This document shows positions 8,764 to 17,197 of a stretch of DNA of 64,000 bases, in pieces. Position 1 is the first letter of the stretch. Every line of letters starts with the position of its first letter. Source of the stretch: Candidatus Roseilinea sp. (GTDB lineage Bacteria > Chloroflexota > Anaerolineae > J036 > Brachytrichaceae); assembly GCA_026003755.1 (NCBI GenBank), contig BPHV01000002.1:372001-436000 (forward strand). The letters are read 5' to 3'. The notes under the pieces were generated by a model that was not told the DNA's origin, searched no databases, and saw nothing but the letters and a program-made list of their open reading frames with translations. A program made the position numbers and the translations under genes.

Positions 8764-10146
8764 CTATCTGAACGATAATCGCACCAGCGCGTTGACCGTC
8801 TCCGGGAAGGCGATCACGATGGCCAGCACCACGAGTTGAATGATCATAAAGGGGATCGCGCTGCGGTGGATCTCGACGGTGCTCACCTCCTTCGGCGCCA
8901 CGCTCTGCATGTAGAACAGCGAAAAGCCGACCGGTGGCGAGATGAAGGCTGTTTGCAGGTTGATGGCGACTACAATGGCAAACCACACCATGGTGTAGCC
9001 CTCGTTGGAGAAGGCGCCTGTTGGATTAAACGCATCCAACACTCGCTCGGCTGCCGGCACCAGCAGCGGCATGGCGATGTAGGTGATCTCGGTGAACTCG
9101 AGGAAGATGCCCAGCAGGAAGATGGCGATGTTCGCAACGATGATAAACGTCCAGAACCCGCCCGGCAGGTTGGTCAACCATTCTTCGATCAACAGGTCGC
9201 TGCCCAGGGCGAACAGCACCTTGGTGAACAGGGTGGAGGCAAAGAGGATCATCAGGACCAGGCCGGTGGTTTTGGCAGTGGAGAGGGCGGCGTCGGTGAT
9301 GACCTTGCGACTCATCCGGCGATTGATCACGGCCAAGATGGAGGCGCCGATGGCGCCGAACGCCCCGGCCTCGCTGGGGGTGGCCAGGCCGGCAAAGATC
9401 GTGCCGAGCACCGCCAGGATAAGCACCACCGGCGGGATGAACGCGCGGAGCGTGCGCAAGAGCAAAGTACGGCTGCTGAGCGTGCGCGCCTCCGGTGGCA
9501 GGGCCGGCGCACTGCCTGGACGGGTGTAGGCGACCACCAGCGCGTAGATGGCGTAAGACGCAGCCAATAGCAGGCCGGGCACCAGCGCCCCGGCGAACAA
9601 ATCACCGATGGACAGCCCAAACTGGTCGCTGAGCAGCACCAGCACAATGCTGGGCGGAATCATCTGCGCCATAGTGCCGGAGGCGACAATCACGCCGGTG
9701 GCCAGCTCTTTGTTGTAGCCGTACTTCAGCATGGTGGGCAACGAGATCAGCCCCATGGCGATGATGGTGGCCGCCACGACGCCAGTGGTCGCCGCCAGCA
9801 ATGTCCCCACTACCACCACCGCCAGCGCAATGCCCCCCTTCAGCGGCCCCATCAACTGGCCGACCGTTTCGAGCAGCTCCTCCGCCAGCCCCGACTTTTC
9901 CAGGATGGCGCCCATGAAGATGAAGAAGGGGATCGCCAGCAGTGTGCTATCGCTCATGATGCCGAACCAGCTATTCGGCAGCGACAGCAGCAAATTGAAG
10001 TCGAACGCGCCCATCGCCAGGCCGATCAGCCCAAACACGATGGAGACGCCGGCAAAGGAGAAGGCCACCGGGTAGCCCGTCAGCAACAAGAAGAAGAAGC
10101 CGACGAACATCAGGATGCCAAGCCACTGTGGGTTGAATCCTTCCAT
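8764..10146 (-). CDS. dctM: TRAP transporter large permease, DctM family
   Basis: 460 residues with about twelve hydrophobic segments and the DctM/ion-transporter-superfamily pattern, including [19 protein letters not shown] and [14 protein letters not shown]. The last motif is typical of the large TRAP membrane subunit that carries the sodium-coupled transport path. The length matches the 12-helix subclass (usually ~425-460). The ATG has an AGGAG ribosome binding site and lies 19 nt downstream of the small-subunit gene, so the two form an operon. The matching periplasmic binding protein is very likely the product of 7591-8688. The fold and role are certain; the substrate is inferred from that binding protein. 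Confidence 0.92.
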   Translation of the reverse strand: MEGFNPQWLGILMFVGFFFLLLTGYPVAFSFAGVSIVFGLIGLAMGAFDFNLLLSLPNSWFGIMSDSTLLAIPFFIFMGAILEKSGLAEELLETVGQLMGPLKGGIALAVVVVGTLLAATTGVVAATIIAMGLISLPTMLKYGYNKELATGVIVASGTMAQMIPPSIVLVLLSDQFGLSIGDLFAGALVPGLLLAASYAIYALVVAYTRPGSAPALPPEARTLSSRTLLLRTLRAFIPPVVLILAVLGTIFAGLATPSEAGAFGAIGASILAVINRRMSRKVITDAALSTAKTTGLVLMILFASTLFTKVLFALGSDLLIEEWLTNLPGGFWTFIIVANIAIFLLGIFLEFTEITYIAMPLLVPAAERVLDAFNPTGAFSNEGYTMVWFAIVVAINLQTAFISPPVGFSLFYMQSVAPKEVSTVEIHRSAIPFMIIQLVVLAIVIAFPETVNALVRLSFR

Positions 10147-10165
10147 CGGTCTTTCTCCTGCGCTA

Positions 10166-10813
10166 TCAGCGCGCCATAGCCTCGTGCTCCAGCTCTTCGC
10201 GCATCTCGCGCACCATTTCGTCGGCCATCATCTGGTCGGTTTCGGCCACCATCACCGCTTGATCGGCTTCATGGTAGCCGAGGAGGACGGCAACGTACTT
10301 AATCAGTTGCGAGATGGCCTGCACCAGCAGACCGAAGAAACCGACGATGATCAGCGACTTAAGCGGCGCGAGTGGCAAGCCACCGGCGTCGCTCGACACC
10401 TCCCAAGGCCCCCAGCTCCCGTCCGGCAGGCGCCCCCACGACGTCAGCACCGGGCCAATGCTCACATAGATCGCTAACAAGCAGAACGGGAGGAGGAAGA
10501 GCAAGGTGCCCAGGAAGTCCACGAGCGCGCGTTGGCGCGGCCCCCAGCGCGAGTAGAAGAAGTCCACGCGCACATTGACGTTGTGCTTGAGCAGGTAGGG
10601 AAAGCCGATCAGAAAGAGGAGCGAGAAGAGATACCATTGCAACTGGATCAACTCGTTGGAGATCAACGTGCGTTGCAGCGCTTGGCCGAGGTAGCGCAAA
10701 GCAGCGTTCAGAAAGCCAGCCAAGACGGCCAGAACAACGATGATGCTGATCAGCCCGCTCAGCCGATCGGTGATCGAGTCGATGAATGATGCGACACGCA
10801 GCAACGCCTTCAA
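10166..10813 (-). CDS. dctQ: TRAP transporter small permease, DctQ family
   Basis: 215 residues with four main hydrophobic segments, an early helix ([20 protein letters not shown]) and the conserved region [20 protein letters not shown] followed by [13 protein letters not shown], all typical of the small TRAP subunit. It is longer than the common ~160-180 because of an inserted hydrophilic loop (residues ~125-150) and a charged C-terminal tail ([13 protein letters not shown]). It starts with TTG, preceded by a GAGGAGG/AGGA region. It is transcribed just before dctM. Together with DctM it forms the membrane part of a sodium-dependent secondary importer. Confidence 0.88.
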   Translation of the reverse strand: MKALLRVASFIDSITDRLSGLISIIVVLAVLAGFLNAALRYLGQALQRTLISNELIQLQWYLFSLLFLIGFPYLLKHNVNVRVDFFYSRWGPRQRALVDFLGTLLFLLPFCLLAIYVSIGPVLTSWGRLPDGSWGPWEVSSDAGGLPLAPLKSLIIVGFFGLLVQAISQLIKYVAVLLGYHEADQAVMVAETDQMMADEMVREMREELEHEAMAR

Positions 10814-10964
10814 CTTTCCTGCCCTCCTCTATTACCTGAACGTTTATTTCGACAGCAGCTCGCTCACTTTCAGCAGCGCAGCCTGCGATGCTTGCCAAGC
10901 GTATTGGCGCGCATCGTATCCATCGCAGCGAATTTGTCAATTCGGATGCGGCCGCGCAGGAGAC

Positions 10965-11621
10965 TCAAGGGGCATCTACGATGAAGATGTTTTGAGCGAT
11001 CCGGGTGCTGATGCAGCGAGGTTGGCCATCGGCAAGATACACGGTGAGCGAGTCGCCGTCCGGCCGGCTGCCGATGGTGATGACGGTCTGCGGCATAAGC
11101 CCCAGGTCGGCCACTTCGCGTAAGAGCGCGGGGTCTTCGTCGCGCACACGCTCAATCCGTACCCGGCTGCCCTCTGCGATGGTGTCCAGTGTGTCTCGCG
11201 AGCTGGTGGCGATTTCGCCGTCTTTGGTCGGGATGGGGTCGCCATGCGGATCCACGGTCGGGTGGCCGAGCAGAGTTGAGATGCGATCCTCGAACTCCTC
11301 ACTAATGGCATGTTCCAAGCGATCCGCTTCAGCGTGCACTTGGTCCCACGAATAGCCCATCGCTTCGGTCAGATACAGCTCGATCAGCCGATGGTGACGA
11401 ATCACCTCCAGCGCGATCTTCTCACCCGCAGGCGTCAGCGTGGCCCCCTGGTATGGCTCATAGAACACCAGCTTCAGCTCGGCCAGCTTCTTGAGCATAC
11501 CGGTGACGGAAGCAGCCGTCACGTTCAGCCGGGCCGCGAGCGCGTTCGTCGTGGCGCGCGCGTTCTCATAGCGCAGGCTATAAATCGCTTTCAGATAGTC
11601 TTGGGCGGATTCTGAGAGCAT
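10965..11621 (-). CDS. DtxR/MntR family metal-dependent transcriptional regulator
   Basis: 218 residues. An N-terminal winged helix (residues ~1-62, NALAARLNVTAASVTGMLKKL as recognition region) is followed by the dimerisation and metal-binding domain with EADRLEHAISEEFEDRI and HPTVDPHGDPIP, where His, Glu and Asp residues bind Mn2+ or Fe2+. The C-terminal ~75 residues form an SH3-like FeoA domain (GLMPQTVITIGSRPDGD). Such proteins repress metal-uptake genes when metal is abundant. No metal transporter is adjacent, so its targets are elsewhere. The gene is divergent from plsY. Mn versus Fe preference cannot be settled by eye. Confidence 0.88.
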   Translation of the reverse strand: MLSESAQDYLKAIYSLRYENARATTNALAARLNVTAASVTGMLKKLAELKLVFYEPYQGATLTPAGEKIALEVIRHHRLIELYLTEAMGYSWDQVHAEADRLEHAISEEFEDRISTLLGHPTVDPHGDPIPTKDGEIATSSRDTLDTIAEGSRVRIERVRDEDPALLREVADLGLMPQTVITIGSRPDGDSLTVYLADGQPRCISTRIAQNIFIVDAP

Positions 11622-11626
11622 CGCTT

Positions 11627-11632
11627 ATTCTA
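11627..11632 (-). promoter_or_regulatory. -10 box, leaderless type, for the DtxR-family gene
   Basis: TAGAAT on the minus strand ends 5 nt before the ATG at 11621. The spacing implies transcription starting at, or within a base or two of, the start codon. Confidence 0.4.
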
Positions 11633-11696
11633 TTCTGGCGTGCGCTAAACCGTATGGGCCGGCGCGTCGCATTGCGCGCATTGGTGTTACCATATC

Positions 11697-12374
11697 ATGG
11701 AATCAGGAGTGATGAGCGCATTCTGGATCAGCGCCGCATGCGGCTTAGCCGGCTACGTGATCGGCTCGATCCCGTTCGGCTGGATTATCGTCAAACTGGT
11801 CAAAGGCATAGACGTGCGCGAGTTCGGGAGCGGCCGCACCGGCGGCACGAATGTATTTCGCGCGGCAGGCCTCGTGCCGGGTTTAGTGACGGCCATCCTC
11901 GACGTGTTGAAGGGCGTGATCGCCGTGCTGATTGTGCGCCAGTTCGTCGTGGATACAGGGGGCTGGGCCGAGGCGCTGGCCGGCTTTGGCGTCGTGCTCG
12001 GTCACAACGCGTCGTGCTTCCTCAACTTTCGTGGCGGCGCAGGCGGCGCGACCGCCGTCGGCACCAGCATCGCGATCTGGCCGTGGGGCGGCGTGCCGGC
12101 ATTCGCCATCGGTTCGCTCATGCTGTTCGTCGGCGGCTATGCTTCGATCGCTTCAATGCTGGCCGGGTTGACCGTTGCCGTCGGGAACACCATCGGCGCG
12201 ATGCTGGGCGTCACGTACTGGTCCTATGCGGCCTACGGCTGGGGCGTGCTTGGGCTGATCCTGGTCGCCCTCCGCCCGAACATTGAACGCTTGCGCGCTG
12301 GCACCGAGAAGCGCGTGTCGTGGTTCAAGCGTCCTCAGCCGTCGCAGTCTGGTTCGCCCACAGCGCACCCATGA
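11697..12374 (+). CDS. plsY: Glycerol-3-phosphate acyltransferase PlsY
   Basis: 225 residues, multi-pass membrane enzyme. The three PlsY motifs are present: GYVIGSIPFGWI near the N-terminus, FGSGRTGGTNVFRAAG (about residue 43) and the GHN...F.GG region GHNASCFLNFRGGAGGATAVG. PlsY moves an acyl group from acyl-phosphate to glycerol-3-phosphate, the first step of phospholipid synthesis. The partner PlsX is not in the window. ATGs at 11697 and 11712 are both possible; the AGGAG at 11706 is too close to the second, so the first is kept. The stop overlaps the following start by 4 nt (ATGA), so the pseudouridine synthase is translationally coupled. Confidence 0.88.
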   Translation: MESGVMSAFWISAACGLAGYVIGSIPFGWIIVKLVKGIDVREFGSGRTGGTNVFRAAGLVPGLVTAILDVLKGVIAVLIVRQFVVDTGGWAEALAGFGVVLGHNASCFLNFRGGAGGATAVGTSIAIWPWGGVPAFAIGSLMLFVGGYASIASMLAGLTVAVGNTIGAMLGVTYWSYAAYGWGVLGLILVALRPNIERLRAGTEKRVSWFKRPQPSQSGSPTAHP

Positions 12375-13102
12375 GATCGCTTCGCCCTCACCGGATAGAG
12401 GTGCTATGCGCCGACGATCATCTGGTCGCCGTCAACAAACCCGCCGGCGTCACCACTGCGCACGATGCTGCACGCCCCGACGAGCCGGATTTGCGCACGC
12501 TGCTGGAGGCGCGGTTTGGCCGATTATGGCTGGTGCATCGCCTCGACCGCGACACCAGCGGCGTCATCATCTTTGCGCGAAACGAGCCAGCCCATCGCGC
12601 GCTCAGTGAGCAGTTCGAGGGGCGCGCGGTGACGAAGCTCTACCATGCGCTCCTCGTGGGCAATCCCACATGGACGGAACGCACCGCCGATGCACCGCTG
12701 CGCGTAGATGGGGACCGTCGCCACCGCACGGTCGTGGACATCGCGCACGGCAAGCCGTCGGTGACGCACTTTCGCGTATTGCAGCGCCTGAAGCGCTATG
12801 CGCTGGTCGAAGCAATGCCGGAGACCGGCCGCGCGCATCAGATTCGGGTGCACGCTGCGCTGCTCGGCCATCCGATCGCCGCGGACGACCTGTATGGCGA
12901 CGGTAAACCGGTCTTCCTATCGCAACTGAAGCCCAACTATCGCGCGAACAGCGCCGAGGAGATTCCCCTGATTGGGCGGACGGCTCTGCACGCGCGCCGG
13001 CTGAAGCTCACGCATCCGGTCACGGGCGAGGCGCTCGACTTGCTCGCGCCGTATGCTAAGGACTTCAACGCAGTAGTGAGGCAGTTGGCGAAGCTGGCGT
13101 AG
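12371..13102 (+). CDS. RluA family RNA pseudouridine synthase
   Basis: 243 residues. The catalytic motif HRLDRDTSGV (Asp of RLD is the nucleophile) lies near residue 57, after VAVNKPAGVTT, and the C-terminal half has ETGRAHQIRVHAALLGHPIAAD, all hallmarks of RluA/RsuA-type enzymes that isomerise specific uridines in rRNA or tRNA. There is no S4 domain at the N-terminus, so it resembles the short RluA/TruC-like forms rather than RluD. The start at 12371 is chosen because it overlaps the plsY stop as ATGA and begins directly before the conserved domain. The target uridine is unknown. Confidence 0.88.
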   Translation: MRSLRPHRIEVLCADDHLVAVNKPAGVTTAHDAARPDEPDLRTLLEARFGRLWLVHRLDRDTSGVIIFARNEPAHRALSEQFEGRAVTKLYHALLVGNPTWTERTADAPLRVDGDRRHRTVVDIAHGKPSVTHFRVLQRLKRYALVEAMPETGRAHQIRVHAALLGHPIAADDLYGDGKPVFLSQLKPNYRANSAEEIPLIGRTALHARRLKLTHPVTGEALDLLAPYAKDFNAVVRQLAKLA

Positions 13103-13159
13103 CGCGCTCCTCCTCACTTTGGCGGTCAAGTTGTAGCGCACACGCACGGCGCGCTGGTT

Positions 13160-13165
13160 TATAAT
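13160..13165 (+). promoter_or_regulatory. -10 box of tRNA-Val
   Basis: A perfect TATAAT lies 11 nt before the 5' end of the mature tRNA. No good -35 is present at the usual distance. Confidence 0.5.
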
Positions 13166-13176
13166 ATGCGTGCTAC

Positions 13177-13250
13177 GGGGGCGTAGCTCAGTTGGTTAGA
13201 GCGTTGCGTTGACATCGCAAAGGTCACAAGTTCGAGTCTTGTCGCTCCCA
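13177..13250 (+). tRNA. tRNA-Val (anticodon GAC)
   Basis: A full cloverleaf can be drawn: acceptor GGGGGCG with CGCTCCC (one G-U), D arm GCTC/GAGC, anticodon stem TTGCG/CGCAA with loop TTGACAT placing GAC at 34-36, and T arm ACAAG-TTCGAGT-CTTGT. The discriminator is A and CCA is not encoded. Confidence 0.95.
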
Positions 13251-13309
13251 TCTTAGCCAGCGCAATCCAGGCCCCGCGCGATGCGCTGGCCGCGCTCCTC
13301 CAGCAAACA

Positions 13310-14527
13310 TCAGCCGCGCACCAACACCTGCGTCGAACAGTGCGGTCCGCCGTATCCCCCCACCAGGGCGTCAAACGCAATGGCCTGCACATCTACGCCA
13401 GCCGCACGCAGCCGCTGCAAGAACGGCTCGCCGGCGCGCCTCGCACACATTAACCGCCTGGGGCCGACCAACAAACCGTTTGCGGCGAAGTCCAGTTGCT
13501 CGGCCTTGCTGAACGGGATGACGTGGATGCCCTTCTCTTGCAGATAGCGGGAGAACAGCATGGTGCGGGTGAGGACGTAGGTGTAGCGCTCCGGCGCACC
13601 CCGTGGAACATACACCTTGACCGCCGGCTCCTCATCGCCGCTGAGCCGCGACTCGACACAAAGCGCCAGGTCGCGGTCGAGCATGGCGAAGTACGTGTCG
13701 AGGTGCATCTCGTCCATGTCCATGCGCGGGTCTTCGATCACCGCCACCTCGACATAGCCGTAAACGCGATGCTCAAGGCACTGGCGCACGCCGTCCTCAT
13801 TGGTCAGCAACCCCTGACCTTGCAGCACGAAGTCGCCGCAAGGGATGAAGTCGCCGCCCTCTAGCGTGCCGGGGGGCTGGACGCGGTATCGCGGCGCGAT
13901 GCCGAGTGACTCGAGCACATGCGCGGCGATGTCGTTCTCCGGCGCGCGCTGCTTCAGCTTCAGGCGCGTGATCACCACGCCCTCGCGCGTGGTGATGAGC
14001 GGGTCGCGCGTGTAGTATGGGCTGGGCGGATCGAGTGTGAACTGCGCCTCGAAACGGGTCGTGGGGTCCAGGCCGGCGGCGCGGCGCGCGACGCGGATCG
14101 TCGGCCGGAGCAAGATCACATCCACCAGGCTGCCGGCGTCGAGCGCGGCCAGCGCGACGTCGAGCTGGCGCGCGGCCTCGTCGCGCTCGTCAGCGGTGAG
14201 CGCTGCGTCGTATTCGAACGTCACTGCCTCGCGCGCCCACTGCGTCAGCCGGCTGCGCGTCGCCCGCGCCAATGCCTCGCGGTAGTCAATCACGCGCACG
14301 CCGTGGTCTTCCAACGCGCGTCGGTAGGCGCGGTGTTCCTCGCGCCCCTGCGCCAGAGAGAACGGGAATAAAAAGTTGGCTGCGCCAGGCTGTAGGATCG
14401 CAAATAGTGTCTCAATGCCCGGCTCGCACATCAGCACGACCCGCGCCGGCAGCCACTCGGCGGGTTGTGCCGGAGTAAACGGCGAGCCATCGGACATCGA
14501 AGAGCGGTCGAGCGGCATCGGCGTCAT
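13310..14527 (-). CDS. Arginine deiminase/amidinotransferase superfamily enzyme
   Basis: About 405 residues from the ATG at 14527; ATGs at 14518 and 14497 are also possible and no ribosome binding site decides. The frame is open further upstream, but that extension lacks similarity to the family and runs toward the lexA control region. Guanidine-modifying-enzyme motifs appear in order: YYTRDPLI, EGGDFIPCGD (Glu/Asp), MHLDTYFAML (catalytic His) and the C-terminal GGPHCSTQ (nucleophile Cys). The order and the MHLDT motif are closest to arginine deiminase, while the GGPHCSTQ end resembles agmatine deiminases. The likely reaction is hydrolysis of a guanidino group to citrulline-type product plus ammonia. 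No carbamate kinase or ornithine carbamoyltransferase is nearby, so a full ADI pathway is not shown here. Confidence 0.75.
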   Translation of the reverse strand: MTPMPLDRSSMSDGSPFTPAQPAEWLPARVVLMCEPGIETLFAILQPGAANFLFPFSLAQGREEHRAYRRALEDHGVRVIDYREALARATRSRLTQWAREAVTFEYDAALTADERDEAARQLDVALAALDAGSLVDVILLRPTIRVARRAAGLDPTTRFEAQFTLDPPSPYYTRDPLITTREGVVITRLKLKQRAPENDIAAHVLESLGIAPRYRVQPPGTLEGGDFIPCGDFVLQGQGLLTNEDGVRQCLEHRVYGYVEVAVIEDPRMDMDEMHLDTYFAMLDRDLALCVESRLSGDEEPAVKVYVPRGAPERYTYVLTRTMLFSRYLQEKGIHVIPFSKAEQLDFAANGLLVGPRRLMCARRAGEPFLQRLRAAGVDVQAIAFDALVGGYGGPHCSTQVLVRG

Positions 14528-14721
14528 CGGTTTGCTATCGTAGAACAAGCCGTGGAATGACTGTCTGGCGCGAATGCATCTGAATTTTAAGGCTGCCGGT
14601 GAACCAGATGGCAGGGGGCAGCGCTCGCCCAGCGATGCTGAGATGCATGTGAATACCTGCGCCCGTGCGGCTATTCGGCCATGCCCCGTTCGCGTGTGGA
14701 TTGCCCCGCCCGCCGCCCACC

Positions 14722-14750
14722 TTGACATAGAACGCTTGTTCGCTTATCAT
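14722..14750 (+). promoter_or_regulatory. lexA promoter
   Basis: A consensus -35 TTGACA (14722-14727), 17-nt spacer and -10 TATCAT (14745-14750). One LexA box lies entirely in the spacer, so bound LexA would block RNA polymerase. Confidence 0.75.
14730..14741. promoter_or_regulatory. LexA box 1 (GAAC-N4-GTTC)
   Basis: GAACGCTTGTTC is a perfect match to the GAAC-N4-GTTC palindrome known from Gram-positive-type SOS operators. It sits between the -35 and -10 elements of lexA. Confidence 0.75.
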
Positions 14751-14762
14751 CCGCTGCGAATA

Positions 14763-14774
14763 GAACAAAAGTTC
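14763..14774. promoter_or_regulatory. LexA box 2 (GAAC-N4-GTTC)
   Basis: GAACAAAAGTTC is a second perfect palindrome, 33 bp (about three helical turns) downstream of box 1 and just past the -10. Two LexA dimers would bind the same DNA face. Confidence 0.75.
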
Positions 14775-14802
14775 GCGCGGCAGTTGCGAACGGGAGGAAA
14801 CA

Positions 14803-15459
14803 GTGTCTCACTCGGCGATCGAACATTTGACCGAGCCGCAACAGCGCATCCTATCTTTCATCAGCCGCTACATGGAAGAGCACGATGTGCCGCCCACCAT
14901 CCGTGAGATCCAAAAAGGCGCGGGCATCAGCTCCACCTCGATGGTGAGCTATCACTTAAAGGCGCTGGAGCGGGCGAATCTCCTCAACCGCTACGAGCGA
15001 CGTTCGCGCGGCGTGGTGTTGACCCAAGCGCATCGCATCAGCCCGCGCGACATCGTCTCCGTGCCGATTGTTGGGCGCATCGTCGCCAGCGAGCCATCGC
15101 CGACGCCCGATCCTGACGCCCTGGCCGACGTCGAGAACACCATTCAGATCGCCCGCAGCTTGGTAGGCAGCGCGGATGGCCTCTACGCGCTCGAAGTGCA
15201 GGGGGACTCCATGATTGACGCGCTGATCAACGACGGCGACATCGTCATTATGCGCCGCACCGATGAGATCAAGAACGGCGATCTGGTAGCGATCTACCTC
15301 ACCGACCGCAACGAATCCACGCTCAAACGCGTCTACCGCGAGAAGGACGGCAAACGCCTAAAGCTCAAGCCGGAGAACCCGACCATGAAGCCGTTCTACG
15401 TAGACGCGCACCACGCCATGATCCAGGGTAAAGTCATGTGCGTGATCCGCAAGACATGA
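14803..15459 (+). CDS. lexA: LexA repressor (SOS regulator, self-cleaving)
   Basis: 218 residues, GTG start with GGGAGGA ribosome binding site at 14792. The N-terminal winged helix (~1-70) contains IREIQKGAGISSTSMVSYHL. The S24 peptidase domain has the catalytic dyad Ser136 (VQGDSMIDALIN) and Lys175 (STLKRVY). The cleavage-site region VPIVGRIVASEP carries Ala95-Ser96 where LexA normally has Ala-Gly. LexA represses DNA-repair genes until RecA filaments trigger autocleavage. Two operators upstream show autoregulation. The divergent arginine-deiminase-like gene may share this control region, but its link to SOS is unproven. Confidence 0.93.
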   Translation: MSHSAIEHLTEPQQRILSFISRYMEEHDVPPTIREIQKGAGISSTSMVSYHLKALERANLLNRYERRSRGVVLTQAHRISPRDIVSVPIVGRIVASEPSPTPDPDALADVENTIQIARSLVGSADGLYALEVQGDSMIDALINDGDIVIMRRTDEIKNGDLVAIYLTDRNESTLKRVYREKDGKRLKLKPENPTMKPFYVDAHHAMIQGKVMCVIRKT

Positions 15460-15600
15460 TGGGACGGCGCGCCCCCTCAGCGCCTCGGTCTTGGTCATCG
15501 CTGTTGTTTCGCCTACGCAGGGTCGTGGCATCGGCGCAGGACGCGTGCGCAACCCCATCGGGCGGCCGACCTGGGCTTATGGGGCTTGGGTATAGCCCTG

Positions 15601-15628
15601 TATTCTCAATTCTCGATTCTCAATTTAC
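15601..15628. repeat. Heptanucleotide tandem array (4 x 7), intergenic
   Basis: Units TATTCTC, AATTCTC, GATTCTC and AATTTAC form four 7-nt periods upstream of the SDR gene. The last unit runs into TACACT (15626-15631), a possible -10 box 9 nt before the ATG at 15641. The rest of 15460-15600 holds nothing recognisable. Confidence 0.65.
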
Positions 15629-15640
15629 ACTTGCGCTGCT

Positions 15641-16423
15641 ATGAGCAGCATTTCACTCCAAGATCGCACCGTCTTCATCACCGGCGCGAGCAGCGGCATC
15701 GGCGAGGCATGCGCGCGCGCCTTCGCCGCGCAAGGCGCGAAGCTGGTGTTGTGCGCGCGGCGCTACGAACGTCTGCAAACGCTGGCCAAGTCGCTTCCCG
15801 TCCCGACGCATATCTTCAAGCTCGACGTGACCGACCGTTCAGCCGTCGAGGCCGCTGTGGCCGCGCTTCCCGATGGATTCCGTGAGGTGGATATCTTGAT
15901 CAATAACGCGGGTCTCAGCCGCGGCCTCAATAAGCTTCAGGAAGGGGCGATTGACGACTGGGAGGAGATGATCAACACCAACATCAAGGGCGTGCTCTAC
16001 GTCACGCGCGCCATTTTGCCGGGGATGATCGAGCGACAGCGTGGCCACATCATTAATCTGGGATCGGTAGCCGGCCATTACGCCTATCAGAACGGCGCCG
16101 TGTATTGCTTATCTAAGGCAGCGATCAAGTCGCTCACCGAGAGCCTGAAGCAGGACTTGCTGGGCACGCCCATCCGCGTTTCATCCGTGGACCCTGGCCT
16201 GGTGGAGACCGAGTTCAGCGTTGTGCGCTTCCACGGCGATGTGGAACGCGCCAAGAAGGTCTACGAGGGGGTGAAGCCGATGACGCCGGATGATGTCGCC
16301 GACGCGATCGTGTTCTGCGCCACGCGCCCGCCGCACGTCAACATCAACTTCATCGTGATGATGGCGGTTGGGCAGTCCACACCCACGACGGTCTATCGCC
16401 AACCGATCCCCGGCATCTCCTGA
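15641..16423 (+). CDS. SDR family oxidoreductase, YdfG-like
   Basis: 260 residues with the classical SDR plan: TGASSGIGEACA (NADP-binding, residue ~14), an Arg-rich segment CARRYERL that favours NADPH, NNAGLSRG, NLGSVAGHYAYQNGAVYCLSK (Ser...Tyr-x-x-x-Lys) and VDPGLVETEF. The last motif is typical of the YdfG branch, which reduces 3-hydroxy acids such as serine, allothreonine or malonic semialdehyde. It begins directly at a start codon with no ribosome binding site; a TACACT box 9 nt upstream would make the message nearly leaderless. It is followed by yggS. The substrate is inferred from family resemblance only. Confidence 0.85.
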   Translation: MSSISLQDRTVFITGASSGIGEACARAFAAQGAKLVLCARRYERLQTLAKSLPVPTHIFKLDVTDRSAVEAAVAALPDGFREVDILINNAGLSRGLNKLQEGAIDDWEEMINTNIKGVLYVTRAILPGMIERQRGHIINLGSVAGHYAYQNGAVYCLSKAAIKSLTESLKQDLLGTPIRVSSVDPGLVETEFSVVRFHGDVERAKKVYEGVKPMTPDDVADAIVFCATRPPHVNINFIVMMAVGQSTPTTVYRQPIPGIS

Positions 16424-16453
16424 CGCATGCCGTGATCACCGAGATTGAGGACC

Positions 16454-17197
16454 ATGGCTGACGTACAACGCGGGCTGGCGCAGGTGCGCGAGCGCATCGC
16501 CGAGGCTTGCTTGCGCGCTGGGCGGGCGCCGGATAGCGTTACGCTAGTTGCGGTGTCGAAGACCTTCCCTGCGGCAGCCATCGCCGAGGCCGCAGCCGCC
16601 GGCCAGCGCGACTTCGGCGAAAACCGCGTCGAGGAGGCGCTGCCCAAGATAGCGGCAGTCAAGGCGCAGTTGGCCGTCTGGGGCCTGGGCGCCGATGTGC
16701 GATGGCATTTGGTCGGCCATCTTCAATCGCGCAAGGCCCGCGATGCGGCGGGGTGCTTCCACCTGATTCACTCGGTGGACTCGCTCAAGCTCGCCGGCAA
16801 GCTGAACGCACGCTGTGCGGCGCAGGGCGTCGTCCAGCCGATCTTGCTGGAGTGCAACGTGAGCGGCGAAGACACAAAGAACGGCTTCCGGCTCCACGGA
16901 TGGGAGCGCGATCGGGCGCTCCTGGACGCATTCGCCGACCAGGTTGCCCAGATCGCCGGGCTGCCGAACCTGCGCGTATGCGGACTGATGACCATGGCGC
17001 CGATCGTCGAACAGCCTGACGAGGCGCGGCCGGTCTTCGCCAGCCTGCGCGCGCTGCGCGATGCCTTGGCGGAACGCATGTCCGCGCTGTCGCTCGATCA
17101 CCTCTCGATGGGGATGACCGACGACTTCGAAGCAGCCATTGCCGAGGGCGCAACGATGGTGCGCATCGGTCGGGCGATCTTTGGCGCGCGAGGATGA
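16454..17197 (+). CDS. YggS/PLPBP family pyridoxal-5'-phosphate homeostasis protein
   Basis: 247 residues from the ATG at 16454; a TTG nine bases earlier is an alternative. It has the type III PLP-barrel features of YggS/PROSC: VAVSKTFP (Lys that binds PLP), DFGENRVEEALPK, WHLVGHLQSRKA, LLECNVSGEDTKNGF, GLMTMAP, and the C-terminal LSMGMTDDFEAAIAEGATMVRIGRAIFG. Such proteins hold and deliver PLP and balance amino-acid and vitamin B6 pools; they have no proven catalytic activity. In many bacteria yggS lies beside proC, sepF or ylm genes. Here it instead overlaps the DUF4166 gene by 4 nt, indicating translational coupling. Confidence 0.92.
   Translation: MADVQRGLAQVRERIAEACLRAGRAPDSVTLVAVSKTFPAAAIAEAAAAGQRDFGENRVEEALPKIAAVKAQLAVWGLGADVRWHLVGHLQSRKARDAAGCFHLIHSVDSLKLAGKLNARCAAQGVVQPILLECNVSGEDTKNGFRLHGWERDRALLDAFADQVAQIAGLPNLRVCGLMTMAPIVEQPDEARPVFASLRALRDALAERMSALSLDHLSMGMTDDFEAAIAEGATMVRIGRAIFGARG

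Noticed and set aside
14528-14728. A longer N-terminus of the arginine-deiminase-like protein
   Set aside because: The extra 67 residues lack family similarity and run toward the lexA promoter; starts at 14527 or 14518 fit better.
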